Of a stretch of 26,995 nt of DNA, positions 22,507 through 26,995 are shown piece after piece; within the stretch, counting starts at the first letter, position 1, and every line of letters begins with the position of its first letter. A model generated the notes under the pieces. It was not told the DNA's origin and did no database searches. It worked only from the letters and a program-made list of their open reading frames with translations. A program made the position numbers and the translations under genes. Source of the stretch: an uncultured Eubacteriales bacterium (GTDB lineage: Bacteria > Bacillota > Clostridia > Oscillospirales > Oscillospiraceae); assembly GCA_902492005.1 (NCBI GenBank), contig CABUJV010000027.1:1-26995 (forward strand), given 5' to 3'.

Positions 22507-23100
22507 ATGAACGAGAAAAAGGAATACGGCTGGAAGCTCCAGGAGATCATCCTGGTGGCGATGCTCTGCATCGTTTTCGGCGTCGTCTATCTGGCGGGGG
22601 TCTATCTGGCCTCCTTCTTCAGCACCCTGCTCACCCCCGCCGGCCTGGCCCCCCTGGCCAACGAGATCGTCTTTGGCGTGTGGTTCATGGCCTCCACCCT
22701 GGCCGCCTACATCCTCCAGAAGCCCGGCGCGGCCATCGTGGCCGAGGTGCTGGCCGCCCTCATCGAGGTACTGCTGGGCAACATGTACGGCCCCATGGTC
22801 ATCGTGGCCGGCATCATCCAGGGCGCCGGCGGCGAGATCGTCTTTGCCGCGGGCGGCTACAAGAAATTCGACCGCAAGATGGTCTATCTGGCCTCGGTCG
22901 GCTGCTGTATCACCAGCTTTTTGTGGAGCTTTGTCCGCTCCGGCTACGGCAAGCTGGCCGTCCCCCTGCTGGCGGTGATGTTCCTCATCCGGCTGGTCAG
23001 CTCGCTGATCTTCTCCGGCGTCGTCAGCAAGGCCATCGGCGACGGGCTGGCCCGCACCGGACTGCTCAAGGGCTATGCCCTGGGCCGGGCCCATGCCTGA
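22507..23100 (+). CDS. ykoE: YkoE-type ECF transporter S component (thiamine/HMP)
   Basis: YkoE is the membrane substrate-binding subunit of an energy-coupling-factor importer for thiamine or its pyrimidine part. The 197 residues are very hydrophobic, with about six spans: WKLQEIILVAMLCIVFGVVY, LANEIVFGVWFMASTLAAYI, GAAIVAEVLAALIEVLLGN, MVIVAGIIQGAGGEIVF, the segment around GCCITSFLWSFV, and LLAVMFLIRLVSSLIF. Motifs PGAAIVAE and GxxGGEIVF are typical of YkoE. GAGGAGAAG precedes the ATG. The stop overlaps the start of ykoD, so the subunits should be made in step. Substrate specificity (thiamine or HMP) cannot be read from the sequence; the TPP riboswitch supports either. Confidence 0.92.
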   Translation: MNEKKEYGWKLQEIILVAMLCIVFGVVYLAGVYLASFFSTLLTPAGLAPLANEIVFGVWFMASTLAAYILQKPGAAIVAEVLAALIEVLLGNMYGPMVIVAGIIQGAGGEIVFAAGGYKKFDRKMVYLASVGCCITSFLWSFVRSGYGKLAVPLLAVMFLIRLVSSLIFSGVVSKAIGDGLARTGLLKGYALGRAHA

Positions 23101-24562
23101 GCCGCTGCTGGCCGGTCGGGAACTGACCTTCCGCTATGGGCGGCAGTCGGCCCCCGTTTTTTCCAATCTGTCCCTGACGGTGGAGGAGGGAGAGGCGGTG
23201 CTGCTGATGGGTCCCTCCGGCTGCGGCAAGTCCACCCTGGCCTACTGCCTGGCCGGGCTCTACCCCGAGTATGCCGGCGAACTGGCGGGGACGGTCCGGC
23301 TGGCGGGACGGCCGCTGGAGTCCTATGGACCGGCGGCCCGGGCCCGGACGGTCTCCATTCTCTTCCAGAATCCGGACAACCAGTTCTGCATGGACCGGGT
23401 GGACCATGAGGTGCTCTTCGCCCTGGAGAACATCAACTACCCCGGCGATCTGCGGGCCCGGATGGAGGAGCTGCTGGACCTGGCAGGCCTGGGGGAGCTG
23501 GCCCAAGCCCCCATTCACACCCTGTCTGGCGGCGCCAAGCAGAAGCTGGCCCTGTGTACCGCGCTGGCCACCGGCGCTAGGCTGCTCATCCTGGACGAGC
23601 CTTTCGCCAACCTGGACCCGGCCTCTTGCGCCCAGCTCTCCTCCCAGCTCCAGACGCTTACCCGCCGGGGCCTGACCTTGCTGGTGGTGGACCATCGGCT
23701 TGACTGGTGGCGGGGCTTTCTGACCCGCGTGGTGCTGATGGAAGAAAAAGGGGACCTGGATGCAGGGGCGTTTCCTCCGTCGGAGCTGGAGGCCCGCCGG
23801 GAGGAGCTCACCCGCCGGGGCCTGTTTCTGGACGACAGCTGGCTCAACGGGCGGAGACCGCCCGCGGTGCCCCAGCCGCCGGAGACGGCGGCGGAAGCCG
23901 AGGACCTGACGCTGTTTCACGCCCGGGAAAAGAAACCCTGTCTGGAGCATCTCTCCTTCCGGTTGGAGAAAGGGAGCGTCACCGCCCTCATCGGCCGCAA
24001 CGGGGCGGGCAAGACCACTCTGCTCACCGCTCTGGCTGGGGTGGGCCGCCACAGAGGAAGGCTCCGGGTGGCCGGCCGGGCCGGGCTGGTCTTTCAGAAT
24101 CCCCGTTTCCAGTTTCTCACCCTGTCGGTGGAGGAGGAGGTTCTCACCACCCTGCGCGCCGCCCGGCCCCAGGCGCCGGAGGAAGCACGGACGGCGGAGG
24201 CCGAGGCCCTGCTGGGGGAGTTCGGCCTGCTGCCCTGGCGGAAGCACTCCCCGTATGAACTGAGCCAGGGGCAGCAGCGGCGGCTGGCCCTGCTGTCCAT
24301 GCTGGCGGGGGAGCAATCCCTGCTGCTGCTGGACGAGCCCACCTACGCCCAGGACGAGCGGTCCACCCGCTTTATCCTGGACCTGCTGGAGCGGCGGGTG
24401 GCGGAGGGCCTCACCGCCATGATGGCCACTCATGACCTGGCGCTGGCCCGGGCCTGCGCCAACCAGATCCTGCTGCTGGAGGACGGACACCTGACCGCCC
24501 TCACCCCTGCGGAACTGGACGCCTATGCCGCCGAGAGGAGGATGCCGTCATGCGGAGCCTGA
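23093..24562 (+). CDS. ykoD: YkoD-type ECF transporter ATPase, two fused ABC domains
   Basis: This subunit powers the YkoEDC importer. The 489 residues contain two complete ABC ATPase domains in one chain, as in Bacillus YkoD. Domain 1 has Walker A GPSGCGKST (40-48), Q-loop ILFQNPDNQFC, signature HTLSGGAKQKLAL and Walker B LLILDEPFANLDP with H-loop VVDHRLDWW. Domain 2 (from about 265) has GRNGAGKTT, VFQNPRFQF, signature YELSQGQQRRLAL, LLLLDEPTYAQDE and ATHDLALA. Two starts are possible: ATG 23075, which is deep in ykoE, and ATG 23093, which overlaps the ykoE stop by 8 bases. I prefer 23093, but neither has a good ribosome binding site. It overlaps ykoC by 13 bases. Confidence 0.93.
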   Translation: MPEPLLAGRELTFRYGRQSAPVFSNLSLTVEEGEAVLLMGPSGCGKSTLAYCLAGLYPEYAGELAGTVRLAGRPLESYGPAARARTVSILFQNPDNQFCMDRVDHEVLFALENINYPGDLRARMEELLDLAGLGELAQAPIHTLSGGAKQKLALCTALATGARLLILDEPFANLDPASCAQLSSQLQTLTRRGLTLLVVDHRLDWWRGFLTRVVLMEEKGDLDAGAFPPSELEARREELTRRGLFLDDSWLNGRRPPAVPQPPETAAEAEDLTLFHAREKKPCLEHLSFRLEKGSVTALIGRNGAGKTTLLTALAGVGRHRGRLRVAGRAGLVFQNPRFQFLTLSVEEEVLTTLRAARPQAPEEARTAEAEALLGEFGLLPWRKHSPYELSQGQQRRLALLSMLAGEQSLLLLDEPTYAQDERSTRFILDLLERRVAEGLTAMMATHDLALARACANQILLLEDGHLTALTPAELDAYAAERRMPSCGA

Positions 24563-25263
24563 ATCCCGGCTATAAGCTGCTCACGCTCATTCTGGCCTCC
24601 CTGCTGCTGTCGGTGACCTTCCGCACCCGGCTGAACCTGCTGACGGCGGGGCTGGCTGTGCTGGTCACCTTCTGCACGCCCGGAGTCCGCCGGCGGAACC
24701 TGCTGCTGGCCCTCATCCCCTTTTTCCTGACGGCGGCGGGCATGTTTACCACCGGCCTGTTTTTCTCCAACGGCGGGCAGGAGGGGGTGGAAGTCACGCT
24801 GCTGGGCCAGCGGACCCTCTACGCCACCAACCTGACCACCGCCGCCCAGCTTGCCTCCCGGGTGCTGGCCTTCGGCGGCCTGGGGATGCTCTTCGCCTTT
24901 ACCACCGACTCCATGGAGCTGATCATGAGCCTGATGCAGCAGTTCCGCCTGCCGCCCAAGTTCGCCTATGGCATCCTGGCGGCCTACCACTTCTTTCCGG
25001 TGGTAAAGGAGGAATATGCCGTCGTGGGGGCGGCCCTGCAGGTTCGGGGCGTCAAGGCAGGCCCCTGTTCCACCAGGCGGCTGTTCCCCATGCTGGTCCA
25101 CGCTTTGGAGCGTTCGGAGAGCCTGGCCATGGCCATGGAGTCCCGTGGCTTTGAAAGCGGGAGCCCCCGGGCGGTGGCGTTCCGGGTGGATCTGCGCCCG
25201 GTGGATGTTCTGTTTCTCTTCGGCCTCAACGGCGCGCTGCTCGCCGGGCTCATTCTGCTGTGA
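24550..25263 (+). CDS. ykoC: YkoC-type ECF transporter T component
   Basis: The T component is the membrane scaffold that links the two ATPase domains to the S component YkoE. The 237-residue product has several hydrophobic spans: YKLLTLILASLLLSVTF, LNLLTAGLAVLVTFC, LLLALIPFFLTAAGMFTT, LASRVLAFGGLGMLFAF and the C-terminal VDVLFLFGLNGALLAGLILL. The cytoplasmic coupling motif AMAMESRGF (Ala-x-x-x-x-Arg-Gly) is present near residue 195, as is PPKFAYGILAAYHFFPVV. GAGAGGAGGATG precedes the ATG at 24550, inside the last codons of ykoD. The next gene begins 16 bases after its stop. The family match is clear by context and motif. Confidence 0.93.
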   Translation: MRSLNPGYKLLTLILASLLLSVTFRTRLNLLTAGLAVLVTFCTPGVRRRNLLLALIPFFLTAAGMFTTGLFFSNGGQEGVEVTLLGQRTLYATNLTTAAQLASRVLAFGGLGMLFAFTTDSMELIMSLMQQFRLPPKFAYGILAAYHFFPVVKEEYAVVGAALQVRGVKAGPCSTRRLFPMLVHALERSESLAMAMESRGFESGSPRAVAFRVDLRPVDVLFLFGLNGALLAGLILL

Positions 25264-25279
25264 GAAAGGAGATGCGTTC

Positions 25280-26509
25280 ATGACAGCGACCAAACGGGGA
25301 GAGTGGGCCCAGGCCTGCGCCGACTATCCCGATCTGTCTCCCTTCACCCTGCTCAAGCTGAGTATGGTGCGCTACGGCGCGGAGCTGAGCCGGGGCGCGC
25401 TGGAGCGCCTTCAGGACCCCCGGTATTCCTTCGGGCAGGCGGAGCCCTTCGGCATCCGCTTCGAGGGCCGCGCCCCCGCCCTGGCCCTGCCCGGCCCCAT
25501 CCTTTTGCGGGACGGCTCCTTTGTCTACATCAACTACGGGGAGCGCTTCGACGACCCCTACCGGATCGACTATGACCGGGACAGCGGCGTGTTCCTGCTG
25601 CGGGAGGGGGAGGAGGCCCTGGAGGAGGTGGACTTCGTGCCCCGGCCCGCCTTCTTTGGCAAAAAGACCAGCCGGGGCACCCCCATGGAGACGCTGGCCG
25701 ACGTCCGGGCTCAAAAGCTGATCCTCACCGCCTTCCAGCGGTGCCGCCTGTGGGAGGGAGGCGACCAGTGCCATTTCTGCGCCTTCTTCACCGACGGCCG
25801 CGGCCAGGGGGAGGTGGACGGCCAGGACATCTACGAGACCGTGCGGGAGGCCATCCGGGAGCCCGGCCGCTTTTCGGAGATCTACCTCTCCGGCGGTACG
25901 GATTTCAGCGGGGACCCGCCCTTTGCAGCCGAGGCGGAGCGCTACATCCGGGTGCTCCAGGCCATCGGGCGGAATTTCTCCGGCCGGTTCTCCAGCCAGC
26001 TCATGGCTCCCGCCTATCCCAAGGAACTGCTCCGGCGCATCTACGACCAGACCGGGGTGACCTCTTACTGCCCCAATATCGAGGTGTGGGACGCGGACAT
26101 TTTTCAGGAGCTATGCCCGGGAAAGGAGAAATGGGTGGGCCATACGGAGTGGGTCCGCCGGACCCTGGACGCAGTGGAGATTTTTGGAAAAGGGCAGGTG
26201 TGCACCCAGGTGGTGGGCGGAGTGGAGCTGGCCGCCCGAAACGGCTTTGCCACCGTGGACGAGGCCCTGAAATCCAATTTTGAGGCCTGCGAGTTCTTCG
26301 CCCGGCACGGGGTCAGCTACCTCAGCGTTCTCTGGCATCCCCACAAGGCCTCCCGGCTGGGCTTCCGGCCCCTGCCGCCGCTGGACTACTATATCCGGCT
26401 GGCCAAGGGGCTCCACGAGATCCGGCACGACTACGGACTGATCTCCACCAACGACGACTACAAGCACTGCGGGAACCACCCCGACAGCGATCTGGAAAGG
26501 TTGGATTGA
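25280..26509 (+). CDS. Radical SAM enzyme with C-x8-C-x2-C cluster motif, in the TPP-riboswitch operon
   Basis: The 409-residue protein is cytoplasmic. Residues 1-150 are a domain I do not recognise (SPFTLLKLSMVRYGAELS, FVYINYGERFDDPYRIDYD, PAFFGKKTSRGTPMETL). The radical SAM barrel then begins with RCRLWEGGDQCHFCAFF: cysteines at C155, C164 and C167. The last two form the usual CxPhiC pair that holds the 4Fe-4S cluster; the first is eight residues away instead of three. IYLSGGTDFSGD follows as the GGE-like SAM-binding strand, then FSSQLMAPAYP, PNIEVWDADIF and VCTQVVGGVELA along the barrel. Chemistry and substrate are unknown. It lies 16 bases after ykoC, with AAAGGAG upstream, and 1 base before the next gene. 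Because it is read from the TPP riboswitch, a role in making or recycling a thiamine part is plausible but not shown. Confidence 0.85.
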   Translation: MTATKRGEWAQACADYPDLSPFTLLKLSMVRYGAELSRGALERLQDPRYSFGQAEPFGIRFEGRAPALALPGPILLRDGSFVYINYGERFDDPYRIDYDRDSGVFLLREGEEALEEVDFVPRPAFFGKKTSRGTPMETLADVRAQKLILTAFQRCRLWEGGDQCHFCAFFTDGRGQGEVDGQDIYETVREAIREPGRFSEIYLSGGTDFSGDPPFAAEAERYIRVLQAIGRNFSGRFSSQLMAPAYPKELLRRIYDQTGVTSYCPNIEVWDADIFQELCPGKEKWVGHTEWVRRTLDAVEIFGKGQVCTQVVGGVELAARNGFATVDEALKSNFEACEFFARHGVSYLSVLWHPHKASRLGFRPLPPLDYYIRLAKGLHEIRHDYGLISTNDDYKHCGNHPDSDLERLD

Positions 26510-26510
26510 T

Positions 26511-26995
26511 ATGCTGCGACTGCCCGGAAAGATCCCGCTCCCAGCCGCGCCGGCCGGCCGGCTGGAAAAGGCGGACTGCCGCAGGCTGCTCCAGGTCCCG
26601 GGAGCGGCGGCGGGGAAGCGGCACACCTTTTTGTGCCCCTCTCTCACCAGCCTGAACGGCGTGACGCTGGTTCTGAGCCTGGCCCGGGAGCGGACGGAGC
26701 TGGGCCGGGGGCTGGTCCGCGGGCTCTGGTTTGACCAGCCCCTCACGCTGTGGCTGTGCGGAGAGGGGGCCACCCTGCGGGCAAGCGCGTGGGCCTACCG
26801 CTGCCACATCGCCGGTCCGGTGTTTGCCCGCCTGCTGGCCCGGGCCAGGGAGGCGGACCCCGCCGGCGACATTGCCTGCGCCTGGGAGCTTCTTACAGAA
26901 GACTGGCGGGAGACGGCGGAACGCCCTCCAGACCCCGAACCGCTGCCGGACGGCCCGCCGGAGCTGCACCTGGATCATCCGCTGCTGCCCCTGGA
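26511..26995 (+). CDS. Unrecognised protein, 3' partial, last gene of the thiamine operon in view
   Basis: The frame opens at the ATG at 26511, one base after the radical SAM stop, with AAAGG 10 bases upstream, and stays open to the end of the window (161 codons visible). I do not recognise a family. The start MLRLPGKIPLPAAP and the segments RHTFLCPSLTSLNGVTLVLS, RGLWFDQPLTLWLCGEGATL and HIAGPVFARLLAR suggest mixed strands and helices. The tail is rich in Pro and acidic residues (ERPPDPEPLPDGPPELHLD). No signal peptide or clear membrane span appears. Its tight spacing implies it is co-transcribed and translationally coupled with the radical SAM enzyme, so it is a likely partner or the next enzyme. 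The frame call rests on position and ribosome binding site. Confidence 0.65.
   Translation, partial: MLRLPGKIPLPAAPAGRLEKADCRRLLQVPGAAAGKRHTFLCPSLTSLNGVTLVLSLARERTELGRGLVRGLWFDQPLTLWLCGEGATLRASAWAYRCHIAGPVFARLLARAREADPAGDIACAWELLTEDWRETAERPPDPEPLPDGPPELHLDHPLLPL

Overview
The window is a piece of chromosome from a high-GC member of the Firmicutes, most likely the Clostridia order Oscillospirales (a Flavonifractor/Intestinimonas/Lawsonibacter-like gut anaerobe). This rests on gene order, sigma-A promoters (TTGACA-17-TATAAT type), strong AGGAGG-type ribosome binding sites and protein style. The genus is inference; I ran no search. No rRNA, tRNA, CRISPR array, insertion sequence or prophage was seen.

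1-8936 is a long + strand housekeeping run: smc (5' part outside the window, with an apparent one-base frameshift near position 31), ftsY, rph, an XTP/dITP pyrophosphatase gene, a YhbY-type ribosome-assembly gene, a fused nadD-yqeK gene, a LytR-CpsA-Psr (LCP) gene and rsfS. Spacings are short or overlapping, and tandem hairpins end it (8938-9031). Facing it on the - strand are a broken tetR-family gene, whose palindromic operator is intact, and a small membrane protein.

9902-12760 holds leuS and rpsU, each with its own clear promoter; rpsU ends in a strong terminator. An imperfect copy of that terminator lies about 100 bp further on. Two - strand genes follow: a stand-alone nucleotidyltransferase and an unrecognised protein.

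14374-18074 is a second + strand housekeeping run: a YqeG-type HAD phosphatase, an endonuclease IV-like TIM-barrel protein and an M24 aminopeptidase, linked by ATGA overlaps. efp (own promoter) and a Cys/Asp-rich zinc-ribbon-like protein come next, then a terminator. 18139-21455 is a mixed block: a metallo-beta-lactamase-fold protein, a GIY-YIG protein (- strand), an SGNH hydrolase, and a large exported protein (- strand) with S-layer-homology-like repeats, an Ig-like domain and an HEMGH zinc-protease motif.

21615-26995 is the most interesting region. A sigma-A promoter drives a thiamine pyrophosphate (TPP) riboswitch with an intrinsic terminator, followed by ykoF-ykoE-ykoD-ykoC (thiamine/HMP binding protein and ECF-type transporter). 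Two further genes follow with almost no spacing: a radical SAM enzyme with an unusual C-x8-C-x2-C cluster motif, and an unrecognised protein that runs off the window. The layout suggests that imported thiamine or a thiamine fragment is processed by a radical enzyme under TPP control. That function is inference.
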